NCBI GenBank assembly: GCA_032821775.1
Contig: JAVLRN010000011.1
Span: 248,001 to 312,000 of the forward strand
Source of the DNA: Sanguinoderma infundibulare
Lineage: Eukaryota > Basidiomycota > Agaricomycetes > Polyporales > Polyporaceae
Length of the DNA stretch: 64,000 nt
Direction of reading: 5' to 3'
The position numbers and the translations under genes are program-made. The notes below the pieces were generated by a model that made no database searches, was not told the origin of the DNA, and saw nothing but the letters and a program-made list of their open reading frames with translations. Below are positions 11,623 to 22,830 of this stretch, piece after piece. The first letter of the stretch is position 1. Every line of letters starts with the position of its first letter.

Positions 11623-12771
11623 ATCAGCAAAGGCGCAGAAACCAGTAGCGACTGGTCAGCTGATAAGATAAGCCCAGTCTGGCATATCGGTATCCCAGGC
11701 TGGTAAATGGTGGTCAGCGTCTGCCAGCCTGGATCGTCTTTACCTTCCTCCACCACTCTAGTGGCTTGCGCTTGACCTCTCCCTCACCTGTACTGGTTCC
11801 TTCATGGCCATCGCCAAATCTCCTGGTGGATTACCTAGTGCACTAAATGACCTTGCTTTAAAACTCCGCCATGCTCGCCCAAGATTTCGACGATCTTTGT
11901 GAACCCCTAGGCTGGGGTTTCTGCCACTTTCGAGCCATTCCGCACCGCCGACCTCGCGCACCCGACGTTACCTCATCCGACGTCGAGCTAGTGTCCAACG
12001 CTGTCGCGATGGGGGCTGCTGTTGTTGACGTGCCAATCCGAACCCACCCGAGTGCGCTCAAGCACCCCATAAATTCCCGCCCATCGTCCAACTTCACCAA
12101 TTCGCACCTTGCCCCGCTTTCTCCTCCCAAGTCGTGACCCACCCTCCCCCGCCTTGCGCAAGAGTGTGCCGCCCCCATCAAGACATAGTCCAGGTACGTT
12201 TGCATCTTCATTGAACATGCTGGTACGTCTACTGTTCATCGGATTCGAGTGTGCCCCAAGGTACGTCAGTTGGAGACCCGGCGAGGTAGGTGCGCAACGT
12301 TGTCTAAGCATTTCTGCATACGGTCAGTCCTACTCGCTTCCCCTCAGTATGTGATGTGTATACGGCATATGCGTTGTATTGTGAGTACTTTCTTCTTTCT
12401 ATCTCTTTATTCGAGTGTTGTTGCATAGTACATAGCGTTTCCCGAGTTTGTGTAGCATCTAGTCGCCCAAATCAATATATTTAGAATTTCCTCTATTTAC
12501 TACGTGAAAACCCAAGGAACGCAGAACCAAACAAGAATAACCGGATCGAACCCAAGCTACCGAGGTACCCCGGCCATACAGGTAATGGAATACCAGTGAA
12601 TACCTGGACAACCAGTCTGGTCGATATGACCAGAGTAGGTGGTGTTGACATTGGCGTAGATCGCGGGTTTACGATGACCTGCCGCGCCACCAGCGCGGGC
12701 GGACCTGGTGACGCTGGTAAGCCAGGTAATCGCAGGCAATCGATTTACCTGGCTGGTGCACTTTTGCTGAT
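11623..12771. mobile_element. Non-autonomous DNA transposon-like insertion with TIRs
   Basis: The 1,149 base segment starts ATCAGCAAAGGCGCA (11,623-11,637) and ends with the inverted near-copy ATCAGCAAAAGTGCA read from 12,771 back to 12,757; 13 of 15 bases match. Words such as CCAG..CTGG and CCAGGTAAAT recur just inside both ends, like the subterminal repeats of some fungal DNA elements. Sequence on both sides (up to about 11,615 and from about 12,785) is homologous to one continuous stretch at 28,490-28,720 that lacks the segment. That makes the right arm an approximate empty site. No transposase frame is seen inside, and no clear target-site duplication remains. Superfamily undetermined. 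Confidence 0.6.
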
Positions 12772-13152
12772 GGGAACGGTACCATTCGCACTGTTGCTGG
12801 CAGCTGTGGCAGTGCTTCTGGCAGACCCAGTCTGGACACGCACGCTTTTGCCGCCGCTTCTTCGACTCCCGCCCTTGGAGTCAAGCTAGTCAAGGCTCGG
12901 ACATTTAAGTACACGGTCATTCCGTAAAATGGACACAGTGTCTTGCCCGGTGGTGCGATAGCTGATTATTTCTAATTACGACCGTTTGACATAGCTCAGA
13001 AACTCCCTGTGGTACGTACGCCGAACGCCGCTCAATCATTAAACCCTCCGCCCCCCTCCTTGTGCGCAGCTTCTCATCATCACACAGCATCACACACACC
13101 CTCGAGCTCTGCCCCACAAAATCAGCATACCACTCCCATCAAGTAGCGCGCG

Positions 13153-14468
13153 TTATTCGCACTCACAACGATAATAAATGGCTGCCTTTGGATCCGCCGG
13201 ATTCGTCAAGGTAGGCAGATACCGCCTCCAATCCAGCTTCGCAACAAGGGACTCCACCTCGTGATACCCCGGCGATGGATCCAGAACACCCTCGAGCTTG
13301 AACCGAAGCGTCAAGGGCGCCCTCCCGTCCGGACGGCGAACGAGTTTCGACGCTGCTCTGACGAGTCTTGCCCAGTCGATCCTGGCCATCACTCGGTCCA
13401 GCTGATCACTGTCAATGCCTGCATCCAGGAATATCCTCAAATCGACGGCGGTAGACCGTCTCTCTTTCGCAGCCTTCTCGATGATCATGCAGTGGCACTC
13501 GAACACGTCCGGGATGTGCTCGAAACAGACGTCAGCAGTGGCCCAGAACATCTGGAGCCGAATGTCGTCCAGAGACGTACACGACCGTGCGACCGCGTCC
13601 GCCACTGTCGTGCCGTAGACACTGGTCAGAAACTGTTGAGCAAGCGTGGTTGAAAGCGTACTCACTAAGCGCCCCGACAGGTCCGCGGACTGGGGTCTGA
13701 TCACGGTTGCGACAAAAGAACGGCATGAATCTGAAGGTTTGAAGCGTGTTCTTTACCATGCCTAATACGCCCGCCAAGATAGATTCCTCCCACTGGAACT
13801 CGGGTTGCCCGATAACCAGAGTGTCCAGCTTCTCCGCGAAACGTGGCTGGCGCACCATACATTCCAGGAAGGATGCGTCTACCTGCTCGCAGGTGAGATG
13901 CTTAACGGATGGTAAGCATGGCCATGGGGTTCGGATTTCAGGGTTAGGGATGGGTTATGCGGCGTTGAGACTTAGGTGGTCAATGCGGTCAAAGTGGCTC
14001 AAGAGGCTGATGAGAATGTTATAATCGGTGTTTAGCATGTTGCCCGAGGAGGCGACGAGGGTGCGGAGGGATAACTTCCGGGACAGATTGAACATGGGGT
14101 CCGCGAAGGCTTCGGTGACGTCGGTCGCAGAAAGAAACACGGTGTGCACGTTGGGGAGGAGTGATGCGAGAATCAAGAGGAGATGATCGATAGAAAAGGA
14201 ACGGTGGTCTGTTATATGCAGATGCCTGAACGAATGGGCGATACGCTTGGGGATCGATTTGAGCTTGTCAACAGCGACGCTTGAAGGGAGTTCCTGGAGA
14301 TCTTGTGGGAGGGTGAACTGGTTGAAGAGCTCGGGTGTTAGGCGTTGTTCCCAGTCCTTGCAGACGACGGTGCAGGCCTTGAGGAGTTGCTTTTCGTCGC
14401 CGGGTATGTAGTCGAAGATTTTGTACTGGACATCTTCAGGCAGAGCTGGCTGACCAAATGATAGACGG
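13153..14468 (-). pseudogene. F-box-like gene, inactivated (copy A')
   Basis: This is an inverted near-identical copy of the intact gene at 26,862-28,191, roughly nine in ten bases by eye. Homology stops abruptly at CCGTCTATC (14,460-14,468), inside codon 6-7 of the parent. The ATG, 5' UTR and promoter are therefore missing, and the sequence upstream has an in-frame stop and no ATG. An in-frame TAA (13,955-13,957) interrupts exon 1 where the parent has GTC. Exon 2, from the MADAVARSCTSL block to the end at 13,153, is otherwise open with an extra codon. Homology continues 3' past the gene to about 12,785. Not expected to make an F-box protein. Confidence 0.85.
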
Positions 14469-14557
14469 ATTATATCATCTTCCAGATTGAACTTACTACT
14501 GTATCGAATACGGTAACCGAGCGCTGTCTACCCAGTACCTCGTTTCCTCGCCGTGGA

Positions 14558-15650
14558 TCACTCTATGAAGATAATATTCTTCAGAACCGTTCTCGTCTCC
14601 TCGTCGGCGAGGACTTCTGGCAGCTTAAACTTAAACTCAAGCTTAGCCATCATATGCCGAAAGTAATCCTGTGTGCGCACGATCGTGAGTTAAATAACGA
14701 AGGTAAATCGGGGACCATGAGCAGTGGCACGAGTGCGACGCACCTCGTTCAAGCATTCCAGGTTGCAATACGTGACGTGGAGCGACTCCGAGCACCCGTT
14801 CGTGCACGGCACCAGTCCCAACTCTGGCCTCCGCGTCTGCGAGTTCCCCGCACACGTCGGCGAAGCGCACGCCGGCGGGAAGAACCCCGCGTCGGGATCG
14901 TCCCTCATGATACTGATTTCGTCGAGGTTCGCCTGCGCCTGAAACGCATCCGCCGCGGACCACAACGCGGCGTATCGCCTGTCGGCACATACGAGGTCGA
15001 TGTCGAGTGCGCGCGCGAGGTCCCTAAAGTCCACGCCGACCATGCCCACCGCGCGGCTGAAGAAGTGCACGGCAGCGGCCTTGCGTGCGTGATCTGCAGC
15101 GCGGACGAGGAGCCGGAGGGTCTTTGGGACGAGGTGGCGGAAGTCGTCCCCGAACCCAGCCGCGAGCTTCAGCCCTTCGAGACTGATGCAATACTGACGG
15201 TGCAACCACGCAGCCGAGACGGAGTGGCACTGACCGACGACGAGATCTGAGGCTTCGCGCTGTCCCGGTCCGATCACGCCGGGGTTGTAGAGTGCTGGCG
15301 TGTGGGGGACGACGTCAAGAGGGTCGAAAGTTTCCTCGCTTACTCCGCTTATAATCCTACACGGCAGAAGATGCATAGGTTCAGCTCGCCTCAGGCTCAA
15401 AGGAACCGACATGTGCGAGCACTACTCACCGGAGGGCGAAGTCGAGACGGGCGAGCAAATCCGCATCTGTCCCTCGAATGTTGTGGCACACCATGTGTCC
15501 GAGCTCCATAGAGTCAGGCTGTGAATCCAGCCGCTGGGTGCATTCTACTTTCAGTGCCTGTAGTTGGTCATGTCTCGTAATCGGGTCGCGGACGTCGTGG
15601 AGACAGTCCCTCGTGAGAACGACGTATTCGGTCCACGGGGATCCGGTCAT
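14558..15650 (-). CDS. MYND-like zinc-finger protein
   Basis: Three exons (15430-15650, 14744-15356, 14558-14668) give 314 residues in frame. Residues about 235-280 read C-A-S-P-T-C, then CTNGC and YCNLEC, the Cys spacing of a MYND-type finger. The usual final His/Cys pair is replaced by DYFRHMMAKLEF after the last intron, so the finger may be atypical. The N-terminal 230 residues are mostly helical in composition (ALWSAADAFQAQANLDE) with no recognised domain. MYND fingers generally mediate protein-protein contacts. The start at 15,650 is the first ATG in frame. A TATATA at about 15,754 could serve as its promoter. Its 3' end lies only 90 bases from the breakpoint of the inverted duplication. 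Confidence 0.65.
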
Positions 15651-17169
15651 GTCTGTAGAACTTGAAAGGTTAGACACTTGCAGGCAAGAAGCAAAGCACG
15701 ATACTATGCGAGAGGATGAGCGGTGATGGTAAGAAGGTGTGCATGCGATTCTTATATAGTGCGCTGCATGTTGGTCAAAGCGTCACGACGCGTCAAAGAA
15801 ACGGCCATGGCTCCACAGGGTGAGCGCTGACGCGCTTCGGACGGGCTGTGCGGGGTGTCTTTGTCGGACGTGGCTCAGTCGAACCTCGTGAACAATAAAG
15901 ACGGGCCACTCAACGTATTAAGAGAAGTCAACACAAAGAGGTCTTGCCACTCAGATGCTTCATATGCTCCACATAAATCGTAGTCACGCGAGTTAGCCGC
16001 ATCACGTGAGTCAACCACGCATGAGTCCCCTGCACACAGCCGCATACCGTGCGGTGAATCCTGGACTACAATTACCAAGCCTTCAGTTCCTCGAAATATA
16101 ATCACGCCAAGCCCACGATTCCCCTCACCGAGCTCTCTCGCAAGTTGCCATGCAGGCTTCGCAATGTCAGGACTCCACTCGTAGTAAGTAACGGGTGTTA
16201 TTCGCTCCCACAATCTTAATCGTCTGCCGTGTAGCCGAGATCGACTTTGGGATCTTGCGGGATCGGTCAAGGTGGGCATAAGTATACCATACTTCGACTT
16301 TCCGGATCTGGGGCTGCGTTACACTTACATCAATCCATCACGTCTCGTACCAGCTAGTTCACCATGACCGAGGCAGACGCACGTACACATACCGTACGCG
16401 CAGTCACCCACAACAGCACGCAAACGTCCGTAACTAAACATTCTATCAATTCAACGTACTAAAGCATGCCAACTACTCATACAGCGTATAAACGACGACA
16501 TTCGACAATTCCGGGCCAACAGCCGATTCGACACACACGACGGAGCTTATGTACAACCAGGGGGATGGCCGCTCAACAATATTAGAGTAGGACGACCCGG
16601 GGACGTGAGCGGCACATGGACTAGCGGAGAGGTCCTTACTAAATAGGGAGACCACGGAGGGAGGCGAGGATTCGGGGTTTTATACATGGGTGGAAACGAG
16701 CTGGAGTGCGAACGGCGAACCGAACCGAGGACGGGGGGTAATCAAGGTTTCGGGCGAACGGACCTTGGGAGGCGGGTCAACGGCAAGGTGAGAGAGCGGA
16801 GCGGAGAGGTTTGTGACGGGGATCGGATCCGGGGATATCGAGAAGTCCAGGTGAGGGCATCGGGATCTGGCCTCGGGCTTCGTGAGGGGAGGGACGATGA
16901 CGAGAGGAAGGAGGATACTACTACTGATTAAACATGAAACGAATATATAATCGAGAGGCGGACAGAGGAGAGACTATGGACAATAACGAGGGTGGGTTCG
17001 CTCAGCGAACTGCGAGCGAAGAGGAAACGAACAAACATGCAATAAAACTTCTTCGTCTTTGGTTGTTCCAGCCTCAACGATGCCTTCAGCGTACGTAAGT
17101 TCTGTTTGACGGTCTTCGCGAGGTACGCAAAAACGGGACAACTGTAAAGGACGCCGACGACGACAGCAT
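15651..17169. other. Intergenic with F-box 3' relic; otherwise no gene seen
   Basis: Apart from the F-box relic at 16,206-16,290, only short unsupported open frames are present. The right third is the downstream flank of the bZIP gene. Confidence 0.5.
16206..16290 (-). pseudogene. Relic of an F-box-like gene 3' end
   Basis: The minus strand reads CCCACCTTGACCGATCCC and continues into GATCTCGGCTACACGG, matching the PTLTDPADPKVDLRH terminus of the F-box-like genes after a one-base shift. About 85 bases are recognisable. Confidence 0.45.
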
Positions 17170-19373
17170 TCACTTCCTGCCAAGGCTGAGGGTGGCCATG
17201 CTCTCCGCGAGGAGGTCCTTGCAGTCCTTCTCCTGCTTGACGACAGGAGCGAGAGCGGACGCCTTGGTGACCGGAGGCTGCGGCTCGATGTCGACGACCT
17301 TGAGGACAGCAGTACCCTCCATGACACGCCGGACCTTGTCTGCGTCCCACTCCTTCTTGACGTGCCCATTGGGACCCAGGGCACCTGACGGCCGCGCAAA
17401 CGCGTCCCAGAACGCACCGCTGAGCTTGCCGAGCAGGGTCTGCGACGCCGCCGCAGCAAGCATCGCCTGCTGCGTTGTGGGAGCATCGACCTTGCTCGTC
17501 GAAGGAAGATGAGGAGAGTGGGGAGGAGTAGCGTAGGGGATGTGCGAGGTCGAGGAGGACGCGACAGAAGAAACAGCCTTGCCGGAGAGGAGGGCCGACA
17601 ACGACTGGTTCTTCGCGAAGTAGTGCGGACGGAGGTTGCTTGCGAGGCCGGTGGGAGCAGGAACCGACTGCTGGGGCTGGGCAGCGCGATGTTGAGCCTG
17701 TTGCTGGGCCATCCTGCCCCAAAGGTGCATGCGGTAGCTAAGTCGACAGGTAAGCAACGTAAAACACGAGGACATAAAAATTGCCCTGGATACGTACGCA
17801 TCGAGGGACTTGAGTGTGAACGGGTTCGTGTCCGCGAAGGCGTCGAACCCGCCGAGCGCGATCTGCGGCTCCTTCGACTTGTCGTCGTTGGCTTTGTTCG
17901 CATTCAGAAGCGACGCAAGCGCTGCTGCCGTGGAAACGTTGAGGCTCGGGTTGATGTTCTCCTGCAACGTGGGGCTCTTGCGGCCAGGCGCGCCTTTGCC
18001 GCTGAGAATGCTGCTCCACTCGGGGACCAGTGTCGTGTGGACAGGAGTGATGCTGCCAAAGGAGCTGTGGGCACCACCCCAGAAGGCACGAGAGCCGAGG
18101 CGAGGAGACGTGGGGAGATCCTTGTGAGTGTTGGGGGCAAGAAGCGGGCTGCGTGGAGGCTGAGGAGACGGCGAGGAAGCAGAAGCACGAGCGGCGGCGG
18201 AGACGGCAGGGAGCGGAGCAGGCGGTGGGAGGACGGGGGTGTCGGGACGGCCACGACCGTCGAGAAGCGCCTTCTTGAGGGCGTCGATCTCCTGGCGCAG
18301 GGCCACGTTTTCGCTCTTCATGCTGCCGAGTTCGGTGCGGATCGCATCGATGAGCCGGTCGCGTTCTGCGATATCGCCCTCGAGCGTGGAGATGTACTCT
18401 GGAACACGAGGTCAGCCACTGAACTCTAAAACTCGCAGCGTACCAGGACAAAGAAGGGGACGAGAGCGTTTTTGCCGACAGCGCCTCTGGACAGAAACAG
18501 TTGGTGGCGCATATCATCAAACCCCGGTCCCGGATTCAACAAACGCGTGCGTCGCGCAGCACAAGCTCGAGAGCACGCCAGTGAGACAAGGCAACAGAGA
18601 GAGAGAAACGCACCCTTGCGACGGACGCGGAAGTTGCGCGCGCTAATCTTGTTGCGGAGCTGCCGTTTCTCCTTAGAGGACATCTTCTTGTACTCCTCGG
18701 GCGACGGCCGCCAGTCGTCGGGGTCGCTCGAGGTGGTGGCGAGCATGTTGGCGGGCGACTCCTTCTTTTCGACGCCGGCGGTGCGCTTGACGATGCCGCC
18801 GTCGCGGACGGTGCCCTTGCGGTTGGCCTTGCCCTTGCCGCCGACCTTGATGGCGGGGAGGACGTGGTCCTCGGGGATGGTTTGGAGGTCGTCGTCGATG
18901 GCGAGGTCGTCGTCGTCGCCTTCTTCCTCTTCGTCAAAGTCGCTTGCCGCCTTGGAGGCTGCGGGGGTGTGCATGAGCTGGGGATCGATGCTGGGAGAGT
19001 CCGCTGAGGCAGAGCCGGAGCCTGAGCCGGAACCTGAGGACTCGGGGCTGGACATGGGGGCGTAGGATGCGAGGAAGTCGTAGCCCAGGGCGGTCGTGGC
19101 GGGGGGGACAAAGGCGGGGAGCTTGGGCTGATCATCGTCCTGGTAGAGGGTGAAGAAGGGGGAAGGGGAGAGGGAGATGTCGTTGATTGAGGACAGCTCT
19201 GGGGGCGTGGGGGGGAGGCCGGTATAGGAGTTGGAAGGGGACGAGCGGGGGGAAGAGCCACTCGAGCCAGCGGTGGGATTCGAAGGACCGGCAAAGAGGT
19301 CCATGTTGAAGAACTCCTCGAACGAGGGGTTGTACGAGGTGAAGTTGTGCTGGACGGGGTTGTCGACGAGCAT
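17170..19373 (-). CDS. bZIP transcription factor
   Basis: Three exons (18614-19373, 17798-18398, 17170-17737) give 642 residues in frame. The basic region spans the first intron: EKRQLRNKISARNFRVRRK, then EYISTLEG, with the N..(A)..R/F..R spacing of bZIP DNA-binding helices. A leucine-zipper heptad pattern follows (AERDRLIDAIRTELGSMKSENVALRQEIDALKKALL). Upstream are Ser/Gly-rich and acidic blocks (EEEEGDDDDLAIDDDL), likely activation regions. Downstream is a long Pro/Ser/Gln-rich region ending LLAESMATLSLGRK. It acts in the nucleus as a dimer; target genes are unknown. The ATG at 19,373 is the first in frame; an upstream TTG extension is disregarded. The first intron is about 215 bases, long for this window. 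A GATA-type palindrome lies about 200 bases upstream. Confidence 0.9.
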
Positions 19374-19573
19374 GGTCGTGGTCGCTGCGGTCGGGGAGGA
19401 TGCTCGCGAGGATGCCCGTGAGGATCGAGTTTTCAACGGACGCAGTGTCCTCGCCCGTCCTCCACGCGTCTGCTCACGTAATCCGCTTCACGCACAGAAC
19501 TATCCAGAAACGACCTCATTTTTGAGGATTTCCATTTGTCTCCGATAGGCATCGATAGCCTGGGAGCCAATCT

Positions 19574-19595
19574 CCGATAAGCTCTGCCTTATCGG
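19574..19595. promoter_or_regulatory. GATA-type palindrome upstream of bZIP gene
   Basis: CCGATAAG, six spacer bases, then CTTATCGG: a perfect inverted repeat about 200 bases upstream of the bZIP ATG. A further CGATAG lies at about 19,551. HGATAR is the core of fungal GATA-factor sites (nitrogen, iron or light regulation). Function is inferred from the motif only. Confidence 0.4.
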
Positions 19596-20252
19596 CCTGT
19601 GAAAAGACAATGAACCCCGCTCCCATCAACGAAAACAAAACCCTAATCTGGGTGTCCTCGGGGCTCGGGAAGCTCTGAGTCAGGCCATGCGTACGCGTCG
19701 CTCGGCAGCTCCGCGTCCGACAGCAGCGGCACAGCGAGCAGAGCCACATCCGAGTCGCAGCGATGCCCAAGCAATATTCGGAAGCGATGCATATGCACGC
19801 TGCTGTGTTTCCCCAAGCGAAATCGAGCGCATACATCCACCAATATACCCTATTGCAAGCACTTCATGAGCCTCGACGACAATCCAAGTTGCTCAAGAGC
19901 TATCGCGATCGAAAAGCCAGCCAAAGCCCCAGATGATGTCATCTACGACATGAGACCACTAGGTCGGGTTATCTAGGCAGAGTCCTCCGTCGATCTCCGT
20001 AGCCTGTCCGACTGCAACCATCCAACCCAACAAGCAGTCATGTTCATTCAGACAATCAATCCGAGACCATGGGTGCTGCGTACAGGGTATATTGGACAGC
20101 GCGAGCTACACTACAATATCCAATGGACAAGCTGATACATACCGACGGCATAAAACAGCGTCTAGCAGGTCGAGAACCATACAGTGTCGCCGACTATGCA
20201 GTATGACCCAACTCGTCATAAATAAATGTCCTCCAACGTCCCACAGAGGCGT
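19596..20252. other. Intergenic, no gene seen
   Basis: About 650 bases between the bZIP promoter and the 3' end of the phosphatase gene, containing only short unsupported open frames. Confidence 0.5.
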
Positions 20253-22830
20253 TCAGCTCGTCTTGACACCCCAGCCGAGCACCTCGAACATCACCGGAAT
20301 CACGCCCGCAGCCATGGCCCCAATGCCGCAGTACACAAACACCTTCGTGAGCACTGCAGACAAGTCAGCGGACGACGTCCACAGGTTGCACACAAGCGAC
20401 AAAGAAGACAGAGAGCACTCACCATCAGCGTCATAATGCTTCACATTGTCCTCGTCAAGCTCCATGCCAGGCCCCCTGCGACCCTTCGCGCTCGTGCCCT
20501 TCTCGTTAAACGCTACCACCTTTTCGTCCACCACATCCTGCCGCCCCCCGACCTTGCGGTTCTTGATCGCGCCGTACGAGCGACCGCCATCCCTGCGCGC
20601 GGTACTCGCCGCCGCCGCCTGACCATCGTTCTCGTACTCGACCATCCGAGGCAAGTCGATCACGGACGGGATCGGGCGAAGACCCTTTTCCGGGGGCACC
20701 GACGTGTAGTCCGTCGCCGGCGTGTAGAATCGGCGTCGGGGGAGCGTGAAGAGGTGCGAGAGGAAACGGAACGTCGGGGGGAGGACGAAGTGACAGAAGG
20801 ACTTTGCGACGATGCGCCAGACGAAGATAGTAAGAACACCTGCACGACAACACTCAGAACGGTTCAAGACGGGGGTAGTAGGCGCATGAGAAAGGGTGCA
20901 TACCAATCACCATCTTGATCCCGGCCGTAGACCACCAGGTGAAGACGTCGGACCAGGTCGCCCACGATGCGCCGGGCATGGGACGGGCGAAGAAGCTCTC
21001 ATCGAACCCGTTGTGGACCATGTACCACCGCGCCACGAACTCGCCCATCACGACAGACACGAACGCGATCGCGTCCTCGAAGCACGGGCAGTCGTCGACC
21101 GGCTGCGGGTGCCTGTGGACGAGATACAAGCACAGGGGGACGATGATGGCAGGAACTGACAGCCAAATCGAAATCAGCTGACTGTCATAGCGCATGGTAT
21201 GCGACTCACCGATGAAGCCGTTGTCGCGTGCCCAGTTGTCGACGTATTCGCCGCATACGATATACACACCCCAGATCCCAGCACCAAGCGCAATACCGAA
21301 GAAGCAGTCCGTGAAGGAGTGCATGGCGGTGTACAGCCGGCCATACACGATCGAAAAGACGTAAAACACCAGAAGCGCGATGCCGAGCCAATACGTCTTG
21401 TCGGAGATGAGGCCTTCGATTTGCTCGACAGAGTCTGGGGTATATGCGCGCTGGAGGATCGCATAGAAGAAGAGCGCGATCGAGACGCTGTTCGTAGAGT
21501 GCGTGGACGGGAAGCCGTACTCGAGGTGGTGACTACCCATGGCTGCCAAAACACTTTCTCAACAGGGTATTCTGTACGTCGTGTGGTGCGTACTCACTAA
21601 GTCGAGCAACGGGAGGCGCGAATGGCCGTGGAACGCAGAACAAGTCCTTGAACAACGATGTGACATACACTCCGGTGGAAAGCATGAGTAGCAGGCTGTT
21701 ACGCGGATTAGCAGCAGTTCTACGTCCAAAGCGAACAGTTGGAGACGTACCCTCTTCCGAAATGCGGGGCACCGAAGAAGTAGAAGAGCGGCAGCATGAT
21801 CATGAAAAACGTGTGCGTTCCAAGCGAGGACGTATAGACGAAATAGGCATCCAACACAGGGTGCCGCACGTATGACTAGGAGTATTGATCAGTTTCGCCG
21901 CTGTGTAACCACAAACATCGGGAGTGAAAGGACATTGGGTGTCCGCTCATCAGCCCTCATTTAAAGGGGATACTCGACAGGAAAGTAGAGGTGAAAGAGC
22001 GGCCCCGCGATCATGTGAACCCAAATAACCATGTCTCTTCCAAAGGACAGTTTGAAGAGAGCGGAGGGCTGCACATATGCCAGACCGCAACGATCATGAC
22101 CATGACCCTTGCGGCCTAGCTCACGTGCGACCGTGCGCGTTCTTCCCCGATGACGACGAGCTATCGCTTGGGAGAGACATCTCATTGAACACTGGGTCCG
22201 GAAAGTACGTAGGTGACCCGTAGATCAGCCCGCTCATGCCAGGGATACCCCCAGCATTGCGCAAAGAGAATGAGGTTCGGTCGGAGGGGCCCCATTCGAA
22301 GCGTTTCGCTGCTCACGAGTAGAGTAGCAGGGCACAAAATGGCACATTCAGAACTCCATCTCGCACTCCCCCCCGGAACCGGCGCCGTCGACGACCCTTA
22401 AATGAACGAAAAGTGCCATACACACCTGCATGGCGGCCAACGCCTTCGACTCCCACTCGACGTTCCGCAAGATCGCGCGCCGTATGCCCGCCCTCCACCA
22501 GCTCAGCGTCCGCTCGTAGACCTCCTCCGGCAGCCTCCCCGCCGCGCCCACCGACACCAAGTCCTCCTCGCCCTCCGACCCGACCACCTGCAGGGCCGCG
22601 ATGCTTTCCGGCCTTCCGCTGTTCCCGTTCCGATCGACGTCGGCATGCCGGAAGTTGACGGTAAGGTGTGCGGCCGAGTCTGGGGTAGACGAGCGCGACG
22701 ACAGAGACGGGTCGAGCACCGTTTCTGAGACCTCGGGGGCGTGCGCGGCGCCATTGGGGACGTCCATGAACATCAAGGGGCCCGATTTTGCGGTTTGCGA
22801 TCGCTGGGTGGGAGAGGGGTCATTAGTCAT
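20253..22830 (-). CDS. LCB3: Long-chain base-1-phosphate phosphatase (Lcb3/Ysr2 type)
   Basis: Seven exons (22426-22830, 21751-21875, 21598-21695, 21210-21542, 20904-21155, 20423-20839, 20253-20353) sum to 576 codons. The three PAP2-superfamily phosphatase motifs are present: KDLFCVPRP, then YGFPSTHSTN, then YGRLYTAMHSFTD. These include the catalytic His and the phosphate-binding Lys/Arg residues. Multiple hydrophobic helices flank them (THTFFMIMLPLFYFFG, SIALFFYAILQ, WLGIALLVFYVFSIVYG). The family dephosphorylates sphingoid-base phosphates in the ER membrane and so sets sphingolipid and stress signalling. The N-terminus is polar; the last exon adds a final membrane helix (VFVYCGIGAMAAGVIPVMF). 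The first intron (21,876-22,425) is 550 bases, about ten times the usual size, with no recognisable content. Confidence 0.92.

Noticed and set aside
11871..12137. Possible gene inside the TIR element
   Set aside because: The 88-codon frame has no recognisable transposase or other domain and no supporting introns.
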